64,000 nucleotides of DNA from contig JBEHXV010000017.1 of NCBI GenBank assembly GCA_048498515.1, positions 1 through 64,000 on the forward strand, read 5' to 3'. This DNA comes from UBA4416 sp048498515 (lineage in GTDB: Bacteria; Bacteroidota; Bacteroidia; B-17B0; Aurantibacillaceae). A program made the position numbers and the translations under genes. Every line of letters begins with the position of its first letter. The stretch's first letter is position 1. The notes under the pieces are model-generated. The model saw only the letters and a program-made list of their open reading frames with translations. It did no database searches and was not told the DNA's origin. Shown here piece by piece: positions 31,135 through 38,530 of the stretch.

Positions 31135-33207
31135 ATGAGAACGAAATCAAAAATAAAATTTTTAATAAGACGATTGTTCGTCTTATTTATTTTTGCGGCT
31201 TGTGTTGCCCATGCGCAAACCGATAGCATTAGCTTGCTGTTAAGCAAAGAAAACAACAGCGATAAAAAAACAGACATTTTACTCCGAGCCGCCAATACTT
31301 ATTCCGGTTCCGAGAAATCAATTACCTTTAGCAAACAAGCCTATGGCATTGCCGTAAAGACCGGCAACACCAATCTTATTGCCCGTGCCGCCGAGGCGCT
31401 TTCGCTGGCCTTATATGAACATTCGCACAACGACTCGGTGACAAAGTATCTTGATATAGCCATTGAGAACTATACCAGCAGCGGCGATAAAAAAGGCCTG
31501 TACAACACGCTTTCCAATAAAACAAAACTACTGCTTGTTGCAGGTAATACTACCGAAGCGTTTAATGTAAACAAACGGCTTATAAACATTGCTGAAGAGC
31601 TAAACGATGTTGATCTTATAGCCAATGCCTATAGCCGCATGGGGCGCCTTTTTTACAAGATCGACGATACCGAAAAATCATTGTTCTATTATCAGAAAGC
31701 ATTAAAACTCTTCAAGCAAAAAAATAACTTTTCGGGTATTGAAAAAACCTATTGCCAGCTGGGCGATTGCTATACCAATAAATCGTATTACGATCTTGCC
31801 ATTGAATGCTACGAACGCGGGCTTGAGGTGAACAAGCAAACGAATGACCCGGAACAAAAAATTAATTTCCTGGTGGGCATAGGCAATGTGTATTATAACC
31901 TCGATAACAATGAAAAGGCCCTGTATTTTTATAAAGAAGCCCTGGCAAACAGTTTTGAAAAAGACAATAATTTTATAAAGAACAACATTGCCTCCGTATT
32001 AATGAATATGGACCGCTATAAGGAAGCAAAACCTTATTTACTGGAGTATTATTACCTGAGCACAGTACCTGATGATAAAGCCGTAGGAGCCTTTAACCTG
32101 GCGCAAACCTATGAGCAGCTGGGCGATTATAACAGCGCCATGGATTTTATGGATATTTATGTTCGTATAAACGATTCATTGAACAGCGCGCGTTATAGCA
32201 ACAACCTGTCGGAAATTGAAGCCAAATACAGGAACGAAAAACAGGAAGAACAAAATATTTTACTGAGTGAGCGACTCAAGCGAAAATCATTACAAATTTA
32301 TTTTGCCATGGCGGCCATTATGCTATTGAGTGTATTGGCATTCTTTATCTTCAGGGGGCTCCGACAAAAAAACAAGGCCAACAAAGCCCTGGCCGAAAAA
32401 AACAAGATCATTCACGAAAAAAGCATTATTGTTGCCGAACAGCATAAGGATATTACAGATAGCATCAAATACGCGCAGCGCATTCAAAAAGCCATTTTAC
32501 CGCCCGATAGGTTGTGGAGCAGCATACTTCCGCAGTCGTTTGTATTTTACCAGCCAAAGGATATTTTAAGCGGCGATTTTTACTGGATCGAAGAAACGCC
32601 TGAATTTATTTTTATTGGCGCTGCCGATTGTACAGGGCATGGGGTGCCGGGAGCATTAATGAGCATTGTAAATTACAACCTCCTTAATAAAGCCGTATTG
32701 GAGCGTGGTTTAACAGATGCCGGTTCCATTCTTGATTCCGTAAACAAATCGCTCACACAGTCCCTTCATCAAACCTTCCAGGAGTCGGCAGTGAGGGATG
32801 GCATGGACATTTCCTTATGTGTGATTAATAAAAGCACCAAACAAATGAATTATGCCGGCGCTTACAATTCCATTTACATTATCCGGAACAACGAAATAAA
32901 AGAATTGACCCCCGACAAACAACCGGTTGGCGCTTTTATGGAAGATAACATCAAGCCTTTTACCAATCAGTATTATCAACTCAGCAACCAGGATGTGATA
33001 TATATGTTTACCGATGGTTATGCCGACCAGTTTGGCGGACCAAAAGGAAAAAAATACAAGTACAAAAAAATGCAGGCCTTATTGCTGGAAAATCATCAGA
33101 AACCTTTTGCCGAACAAAAAATAATGGCAGCTACTTCTATCAACGAATGGAAAGGAGATATGGAACAGGTGGATGATATTTTATTGCTCGGCTTCAGGCT
33201 GGTTTAG
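31135..33207 (+). CDS. TPR-containing SpoIIE-type PP2C phosphatase
   Basis: A 690-residue membrane signalling phosphatase. The signal peptide is residues about 1-28. A periplasmic TPR array lies at about 55-350 (repeats such as NAYSRMGRLFYKIDDTEKSL and YCQLGDCYTNKSYYDLAIEC), one transmembrane helix near 385-407, a short coiled coil (KNKANKALAEKNKIIHEK), and a C-terminal PP2C/SpoIIE domain from about 450. Metal-binding landmarks are GDFYW, AADCTGHGVPGALMS, VRDGMDISL and FTDGYADQFGG. Such proteins dephosphorylate anti-anti-sigma or SiaC-like partners in response to an outside signal. Its start abuts a terminator hairpin. Confidence 0.9.
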   Translation: MRTKSKIKFLIRRLFVLFIFAACVAHAQTDSISLLLSKENNSDKKTDILLRAANTYSGSEKSITFSKQAYGIAVKTGNTNLIARAAEALSLALYEHSHNDSVTKYLDIAIENYTSSGDKKGLYNTLSNKTKLLLVAGNTTEAFNVNKRLINIAEELNDVDLIANAYSRMGRLFYKIDDTEKSLFYYQKALKLFKQKNNFSGIEKTYCQLGDCYTNKSYYDLAIECYERGLEVNKQTNDPEQKINFLVGIGNVYYNLDNNEKALYFYKEALANSFEKDNNFIKNNIASVLMNMDRYKEAKPYLLEYYYLSTVPDDKAVGAFNLAQTYEQLGDYNSAMDFMDIYVRINDSLNSARYSNNLSEIEAKYRNEKQEEQNILLSERLKRKSLQIYFAMAAIMLLSVLAFFIFRGLRQKNKANKALAEKNKIIHEKSIIVAEQHKDITDSIKYAQRIQKAILPPDRLWSSILPQSFVFYQPKDILSGDFYWIEETPEFIFIGAADCTGHGVPGALMSIVNYNLLNKAVLERGLTDAGSILDSVNKSLTQSLHQTFQESAVRDGMDISLCVINKSTKQMNYAGAYNSIYIIRNNEIKELTPDKQPVGAFMEDNIKPFTNQYYQLSNQDVIYMFTDGYADQFGGPKGKKYKYKKMQALLLENHQKPFAEQKIMAATSINEWKGDMEQVDDILLLGFRLV

Positions 33208-33216
33208 CCCTGCAAT

Positions 33217-34167
33217 TTAGTGTGTCTCGTTGCGAATGTTCTGACCTTTAAAAACCCCTTTTTCATTAATTCCACCGGTTGGCATTCCGCGTTCAGTATA
33301 TTTTCCATCAGCTGTATAATGGTAAAAATATAAAGGGATTCCTTCACCAAAACTTAGATCTTTGTTATCCTGTAAATGAATGTGCAAGTGCGGTTCCGAG
33401 GTGTGTCCCGAATTGCCCACCAAGGCAAGCTCTTGCCCTTGCGTAACCACATCCCCTTTTTTCACTTTCAGTGATTTTGGTTTAAGGTGGCAAAGGAATA
33501 AAAATTCTTTCGGAGCCACTTCAATAATAAGGTAATTCCCGAAAGGGTTCAGGATGCCGCTCATGTCGCCAACAGGCATTTCGGTAGCACCATCAAAAGC
33601 GTCGGCAATGGTGCCCGAAGCCGGTGCCATGATGGGCAGGCCGTAACAAAAATAATTTTCAAGCTTTGTACTGTCGCCTGAAAAGGATTTGCCGTTTTTA
33701 ATCAACAACAGGTCGTAAGCCCAGCGCTGGTCGGGTGCAATAACGTGGTAATTGTCTTCTTCTTTATCTCCGCCCCAACCAACCGAAATGGTAGTATCAA
33801 AAGGAATCCTGAATTGCACCTTGCTTATTTCCTTATAGTGCGAAGAAGGGTAGGCGTTAATAAAGGTTCCCGAATAATCGGCTCTTAAGATATAACTTAC
33901 TGGAAAGAACAGTAAACCTGCAAAGCCTGCCAGGCGCCATTTTGAAAAGAAGGGACGTTTGATAAGCGAAACAATGAGCGCGATGATAAAAAAGACCACG
34001 GCTAAAAACGCTAACAATAAAGGCCCAAGGTAATACACAAGCATACTCAGCGGGCCAGACCGCGCGTAAACGATCAAATGGAACACTAGGGCAAAAAACA
34101 AAAGTACCGGAACCACGTAAATCCACCAGTCGGTTTTACGTTTTGTCGTATTTTCATTTGTACTCAT
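33217..34167 (-). CDS. M23-family (LytM-like) peptidase with N-terminal membrane helices
   Basis: A 316-residue protein with three N-terminal helices (residues about 15-36, 45-75 and 85-105) and a C-terminal M23 domain (about 165-300). The latter has QRWAYDLLLIKNGK, where the metal-binding Asp is seen, PIMAPASGTI, VVTQGQELALVGNSGHTSEP and HLHIHLQDN with the catalytic HxH. In the first motif the usual His four residues before Asp reads as Arg; a nearby His (NYHVIAPD) might serve, so activity is uncertain. M23 enzymes cut peptidoglycan crosslinks. It converges with the TPR phosphatase gene, with a nine-base gap. Confidence 0.82.
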   Translation of the reverse strand: MSTNENTTKRKTDWWIYVVPVLLFFALVFHLIVYARSGPLSMLVYYLGPLLLAFLAVVFFIIALIVSLIKRPFFSKWRLAGFAGLLFFPVSYILRADYSGTFINAYPSSHYKEISKVQFRIPFDTTISVGWGGDKEEDNYHVIAPDQRWAYDLLLIKNGKSFSGDSTKLENYFCYGLPIMAPASGTIADAFDGATEMPVGDMSGILNPFGNYLIIEVAPKEFLFLCHLKPKSLKVKKGDVVTQGQELALVGNSGHTSEPHLHIHLQDNKDLSFGEGIPLYFYHYTADGKYTERGMPTGGINEKGVFKGQNIRNETH

Positions 34168-34296
34168 CTTGCTATGAAGATAGCAAAAATAAATTACCCC
34201 TTCATGTTGTGGAAAGTAAGCTGAAAATTTCTGGCATGAGATTTTATTCTGTCATCATAAATAATCCATATATAAGTAGTTTATTGAAACTACACT

Positions 34297-34362
34297 AAAA
34301 ACAGAAGCTTTCACCAAAAGGAGTATCGAATAGCTATTCCGGGTCACAAAGCTTCTGTTTTT
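34297..34362. terminator. Long perfect hairpin with an inner palindrome
   Basis: AAAAACAGAAGCTTT (34297-34311) pairs over all 15 bases with AAAGCTTCTGTTTTT (34348-34362). The 36-base loop contains a perfect 12-base palindrome, GAATAGCTATTC (34328-34339). A-run and T-run flanks would let it terminate in both directions; the palindromic loop is not usual for a terminator. Confidence 0.6.
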
Positions 34363-34410
34363 ACATAGGTTATGTTATAGAATAATGTAGGATTAAATTA
34401 ATATTTTTTC

Positions 34411-34817
34411 TATTTCTTTTTTCTTAGTCAAAAAAGAAACAAAAAGACAAGTCAAAACGATCACAGCCCGCTCTTTTAATTTTTAAGTTTCGCAGCTGAA
34501 AAACACTGAAGGTTTTTCAGGCTCAACTAAAAAAATTAAAATTCACCCCTCACCGGCTCCGCGTTTTGACAGGCCTGCGCGCTGCTTTGTAAAGGTTTAT
34601 ATATTGCATAGGATATAAACCGGCAAATAAATTCCTGAAAAAGAGGAAATATCTAGTTTTAAAATAAATAGTATTAGGACAGCGCGTGGGAGTGAACGAA
34701 AAGTGTGAACCGCCAATTTTTACGCCGTTTCCTGGGCAGGCCTGTGCGCAAAAAATGGCGGTTGGTTTTCGTTCTTGATTTCTTTTGTTCCTTTTCTTCA
34801 TCAAGGAAGAAAAGGAA
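34411..34817. repeat. Structured multi-hairpin intergenic element
   Basis: Every stem listed is a perfect match: TTTCTTTTTT 34413-34422 with 34430-34439; a nested set 34451-34459 with 34562-34570, 34474-34484 with 34531-34541, and 34496-34504 with 34512-34520; GGTTTATAT 34594-34602 with 34613-34621; a second nest 34694-34702 with 34766-34774, and AACCGCCA 34708-34715 with 34756-34763; and TTCCTTTTCTTC 34788-34799 with 34806-34817. A direct repeat CAGGCCTGYGCGC occurs at 34570-34582 and 34737-34749. It is bounded left and right by short strong hairpins, like a defined unit. It could be a structured RNA, a non-autonomous mobile repeat or a DNA-organising element; I have no basis to choose. Confidence 0.75.
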
Positions 34818-34900
34818 GTACTAAAAGAAAAAAGCAAGAAAAATTGATTAAATAATCTACATTATTCTAATACACGATATTTATATATGAAAATGCTCTG

Positions 34901-35458
34901 TTAATACCAGGGTTCAAGTCGTTTCAGGTCATGAGAATTTATTTCTCTCGGCTCTTCACGGTCCATGAACAAAGGTATCCTCACAATACATTCTACATTC
35001 GTCTCAAGGCTGTTGGATGAAATATCAAAATCATACCTGGGGTTGATGGCAGAAAGGAATTTTACTTCCTTGGTATTGTCAATAAAGCTGAACATAACAT
35101 TTACCATACCAAAGGTATCTCTCCAGTTGGCAACTATATAACGTAACAAAACAGGAGCAGGATCGTATTCAAAACGATAAGAACCAATAGGGTCTTTCAT
35201 GTAATGTCCCATTTCCCGTTTCACAACTTCCTTATCGTGAGCCTTGATCTCATCAATGGATTTGAATTTCCTGAAATCCAGACGCCTGTCGCTTTCCATG
35301 CCCGGGTATACCGATTTGTTCTCATCCTCTTCATCATCCCTGTAAAGGCGGTTGTATTCGATGTAGTGCACCGACGCATCCTTCGGATGGTCGTAACTGA
35401 AAATAAACTCGGCAAACAAATGTCCTGTTTTGGCATATACCTTAAGTGTCCTGTCCAT
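34901..35458 (-). CDS. Protein of unknown function
   Basis: A 185-residue acidic, soluble protein with no signal or membrane segment. It starts with strand-like TLKVYAKTGHLFAEFIFSYD, has a charged middle (DDEEDENKSVYPG, KAHDKEVVKREMGHYM), then beta-rich segments ending in DLKRLEPWY. I do not recognise it. Its first ATG at 35458 is well placed, and codon use looks like that of its neighbours. No operon partner: the RCC1 gene upstream is 129 bases away and the stretch downstream is empty. Confidence 0.55.
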   Translation of the reverse strand: MDRTLKVYAKTGHLFAEFIFSYDHPKDASVHYIEYNRLYRDDEEDENKSVYPGMESDRRLDFRKFKSIDEIKAHDKEVVKREMGHYMKDPIGSYRFEYDPAPVLLRYIVANWRDTFGMVNVMFSFIDNTKEVKFLSAINPRYDFDISSNSLETNVECIVRIPLFMDREEPREINSHDLKRLEPWY

Positions 35459-35586
35459 AGGTTAAATAATTTGAATTAGTTAAAGACTGAAATAACAGTT
35501 CAATTTACTGTTTTTTCTTTCTTTTACATAAACTAAACAATGATTTGTGATGAACGACGAATGTCATTGTTTAAGACTTGCCTGCA

Positions 35587-37005
35587 CTAATGATCTGCAA
35601 TCAACAATTTTCTTGTTGCGACAGTTTTACCTGCCTCGTTGATAGTTATAAAATATAAACCTTCAAGCAACTCATCGCGATAAAACGTAAAGTTATTGCC
35701 AGGCAGGCAGTTTATTTGCCTTACAGTTTGTCCTACACAGTTGCGTAGTGTTAACGATGGCTTTAATAAGAAGGTGTTTAATTGCAGGCTGATTTGTGTA
35801 ATGGCAGGATTAGGATAAAGCGAAACTATAGTTTCCAAATCATTTTCTGCCATACTTGTTATGGAACACAAGCCCGTACTTTGTACCGCATTGTATCGCA
35901 ACGTACCACTTGTACCATCCGCTATTTGTCCAAATGTATTATTCCCGCATGCCCAAACAGTACCGTCACTTTTCAGGAAGAGTGAATGGTCGCCATTAGT
36001 ACCCGCATCAATGGCAACAACATCTGTAAGGCCGGCTACCATAACCGGTGTTGTTGCGCTCGTCGTTGCTCCATTGCCTAATTGTCCCGAACCGTTGTTA
36101 TAACCGGTTCCCCAAACAGTGCCGTCGTTTTTAAGAAAAACAGAGTAGCGGTCGCCGGTAGAAACGGCGACAATGCCGCTTAACAAACTGCTCATTGACA
36201 GGCCGGGATTAGTAAAACCTCCATAATTTCCACCACATCCCCAAACAGTACCGTCATTTTTCAAAAACAGTGAGCTTCCTAATCCAGCCGCAACCTGTAT
36301 AATATCAGTAAGTGAGTCTACCCGAACAGGGGTATGAGCTTCTCCGTAAGGGTAGCTCATACCAAAAAGACCGACACCGCTCTTTCCACTACACCAAACA
36401 GTGCCATCGTTTTTCAGAAACACCGAATGTTCTTCGCCGGCTGCTATATCAACTATTCCTGTTAAGAAACCAACATCGTTTGGGCCGTGCACCTGGGAAG
36501 GGTAATAATTTACAGATGTAGTGCCATCACCATACTGACCAAAGGTATTTCTTCCACAGGCCCAAACGGTTCCGTCATTTTTCAAAAATAAAGAATGGTT
36601 CCAGCCGGCTTCTATGGCAACAATATTACTTAAAGATGTGATCTGCACCGGGTGTGTATAAAAGTCAGCAAATGTTCCCACACCCAATTGGCTGTAGTTG
36701 TTATCGCCGGAGCCCCAAACAGTGCCATCACTTTTAAGAAAAAGGCTATAATTTTGTCCGGCCGAAACGGCAATGACGCCTGTCAATCCGCTAATAACCA
36801 TAGGAACCGGATGAGCTCCTCCATCTGCTCCTCCTCCCGGAACACACAGCTGCCCTTTTACATTAGCACCACAGTTCATTACATGTCCGTCTGCACATAA
36901 AAAAACCGAATGCCCGCCACCGGCAGAGAAATTTTGCGCGTCATTTTTAGTTGTAATAAACGTAAAAGCGCATAACGTAAAGATAGTAAGTAATTGTTTT
37001 TGCAT
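35587..37005 (-). CDS. Secreted RCC1-repeat protein with T9SS sorting domain
   Basis: A 472-residue exported protein. After the signal peptide (to about residue 23) there are about seven RCC1-type beta-propeller repeats, each with a core such as HSLFLKNDGTVWACGRNTFGQ, SLFLKSDGTVWGSGDNNYSQ or YSVFLKNDGTVWGTGYNN. The last 75 residues form a T9SS type A sorting domain (VSLYPNPAITQISLQL to the end). It is thus expected at the cell surface or outside. RCC1 folds serve as binding platforms; the ligand is unknown. I start at the ATG at 37005; a GTG six bases upstream is also in frame. Confidence 0.88.
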   Translation of the reverse strand: MQKQLLTIFTLCAFTFITTKNDAQNFSAGGGHSVFLCADGHVMNCGANVKGQLCVPGGGADGGAHPVPMVISGLTGVIAVSAGQNYSLFLKSDGTVWGSGDNNYSQLGVGTFADFYTHPVQITSLSNIVAIEAGWNHSLFLKNDGTVWACGRNTFGQYGDGTTSVNYYPSQVHGPNDVGFLTGIVDIAAGEEHSVFLKNDGTVWCSGKSGVGLFGMSYPYGEAHTPVRVDSLTDIIQVAAGLGSSLFLKNDGTVWGCGGNYGGFTNPGLSMSSLLSGIVAVSTGDRYSVFLKNDGTVWGTGYNNGSGQLGNGATTSATTPVMVAGLTDVVAIDAGTNGDHSLFLKSDGTVWACGNNTFGQIADGTSGTLRYNAVQSTGLCSITSMAENDLETIVSLYPNPAITQISLQLNTFLLKPSLTLRNCVGQTVRQINCLPGNNFTFYRDELLEGLYFITINEAGKTVATRKLLIADH

Positions 37006-37102
37006 AGGCACGACATTTTTTGTATTGATAAAATTTACCCCTGCTTAAAGAGTTAAACTAAATTTACAAAAAAATAATTAAAAAGTGAAAATCACGTATT
37101 TC

Positions 37103-37138
37103 AGTCATTGGAGGAGGTACGACGAAGCAATCTCAAAC
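37103..37138. repeat. Copy of the GAGGAGGTACGACGAAGC repeat
   Basis: The 28 bases 37111-37138 (GAGGAGGTACGACGAAGC followed by AATCTCAAAC) match the reverse complement of 52171-52198 in 27 of 28 positions. It lies between the RCC1 gene and the end of the PH-like gene. Confidence 0.75.
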
Positions 37139-37147
37139 ATGGTATGG

Positions 37148-37663
37148 CTATCTTTTTTTTCGATTCGCTATTCTTTTCACTTTTCTCACCAGGCGTCTTT
37201 GAATATTGCCGGGCCTTTTATTAAAATAGTGCTGCATGAAATTGTAAACCTTGCTGTCATTTGTTTCTACCTCAATGTTCTTATTGATGAAAAACAGAGC
37301 AATAGTTTCAGGATTATCATGCAGCTTAAACGCCTGCTTTTTATTATCCGGCAGAAAAAACACAATTCCTCTTCCATGCTTGGATTTGAGTGTTAATTTT
37401 ACTTTTACAATATCGGTCAGTAAGTACTTATGTGTTTTTTTGAAAATAAATAACCCTTTATAACCAACAAATTTATCATCCGTGATACGGAATTTATAAT
37501 AGGTCCATGAATATAGGAGCCAGAAAATCAATAATGCTAGTATAACATCCAGTACAATAGGCACCGTAAGAATGTAAAATGTAATCCCTAACCATACTGA
37601 AAATATGAATCCAGAGATAATATCATCTGTTTCAAATATATATTTTGGCCTGCTCTTTTTCAA
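37148..37663 (-). CDS. Membrane protein with PH-like domain
   Basis: A 171-residue protein with two helices close to the N terminus (residues about 15-58) and then a bacterial PH-like fold: YYKFRITDDKFVGYKGLFIFKK, HKYLLTDIVKVKLT and FFLPDNKKQAFKLHDNPE. The C terminus is very basic (KRPGNIQRRLVRKVKRIANRKKR), likely contacting membrane or nucleic acid. The start must be a TTG at 37663, since a stop codon immediately precedes it. It is 14 bases downstream of the GlcNAc-kinase-like gene and closes a four-gene minus-strand operon. Confidence 0.65.
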   Translation of the reverse strand: MKKSRPKYIFETDDIISGFIFSVWLGITFYILTVPIVLDVILALLIFWLLYSWTYYKFRITDDKFVGYKGLFIFKKTHKYLLTDIVKVKLTLKSKHGRGIVFFLPDNKKQAFKLHDNPETIALFFINKNIEVETNDSKVYNFMQHYFNKRPGNIQRRLVRKVKRIANRKKR

Positions 37664-37677
37664 TCAGATGAAAGCAG

Positions 37678-38520
37678 TTAACTATGATACTTTATCAAGC
37701 CATCAATTGGTGATTTAATGATGTTGCCAATGGTAAAGCCTCTTTCTTTAGCCGCCTGTTCCAATAAGTCTTTATAATAAAAACCAATAGAGCCTACCGA
37801 GTTTACCGGCAGGGCTTTGGCACCTGTGTATTTGGAAACCTGTGAATCGAAGAAATCAACGAAGCAATTTTTAATCAGGTTACGCACATAAGTATCATTG
37901 CTAAAGTCTTTTAAAAAGGTTACCACGCCTGCCAGGTAGCGGCTTGGCATGGGTTTTTTATAAACATTCTCTAAAATAATTTCGCGGTGGTAACCCGCTT
38001 TTTCAAAAGCTGTTTTTAAATGCACAGGCAACAAGCCGTCAAAATAATTTTGAATGAATGTTTTGCCAATATGCGCGCCACTGCCGTGGTCGCCAAAAAA
38101 ATAACCCACTGAAGGAACATTTTCAGTTACCTCTTTTCCATCATACAAACAACTGTTGCTTCCCGTACCCAATATGCAGGCAATACCGGTATCCTTACCG
38201 CATAAGGCCCGCGCGGCAGCCAGCAGGTCGTGGTTCACTTCCGATAATATATTGCCAAAGGCCAGGTATAAGCCAAGTTTTACCACCTGTACCTTGTCGG
38301 GGGTAGAGCAGCCTGCGCCGTAATAGGATATGTGTGTGATGTTGTGTAGCTGGTCCTGCAATACCGGTATCAGTACATTTTTAATCTCATTGTATATGTC
38401 TTCGCTGCTTTGAAAATAAGGGTTGAAGCCAATGGTTTGGAACTGGATAATAATGTTGTTTTGATCTAACAGAACCCAGTCTGTTTTGGTAGAGCCGCTA
38501 TCGGCTATTAAAATGGACAT
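37678..38520 (-). CDS. N-acetylglucosamine-kinase-like protein (BadF/BadG fold)
   Basis: A 280-residue ASKHA-fold ATPase of the BadF/BadG/BcrA/BcrD type, the family of GlcNAc kinases. PHOSPHATE 1 is ILIADSGSTKTDWVL, the middle has ISYYGAGCSTPDK, PHOSPHATE 2 is ACILGTGSNSCLYDG, and GYFFGDHGSGAHIGK follows. It is shorter than eukaryotic NAGK but normal for Bacteroidota relatives. It may phosphorylate GlcNAc from cell-wall or chitin recycling (inference). It lies 10 bases downstream of the propeller phosphatase gene. Confidence 0.85.
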   Translation of the reverse strand: MSILIADSGSTKTDWVLLDQNNIIIQFQTIGFNPYFQSSEDIYNEIKNVLIPVLQDQLHNITHISYYGAGCSTPDKVQVVKLGLYLAFGNILSEVNHDLLAAARALCGKDTGIACILGTGSNSCLYDGKEVTENVPSVGYFFGDHGSGAHIGKTFIQNYFDGLLPVHLKTAFEKAGYHREIILENVYKKPMPSRYLAGVVTFLKDFSNDTYVRNLIKNCFVDFFDSQVSKYTGAKALPVNSVGSIGFYYKDLLEQAAKERGFTIGNIIKSPIDGLIKYHS

Positions 38521-38530
38521 TTAATATTGT

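Larger units (their letters stand above)
34168..34900. other. Gene-free stretch of about 730 bases
   Basis: No convincing protein gene. The open frames here have no coding character. It contains a 15-bp-stem hairpin (34297-34362) and a roughly 410-base multi-hairpin element (34411-34817), both described separately. It separates the M23 peptidase gene (ending leftward) from the gene at 34901-35458, both on the minus strand. Confidence 0.7.

Noticed and set aside
34168..34900. A small gene in the empty stretch
   Set aside because: The frames there (for instance on the minus strand at 34550-34837) are made of the hairpin arms and lack promoters, coding bias and homology.
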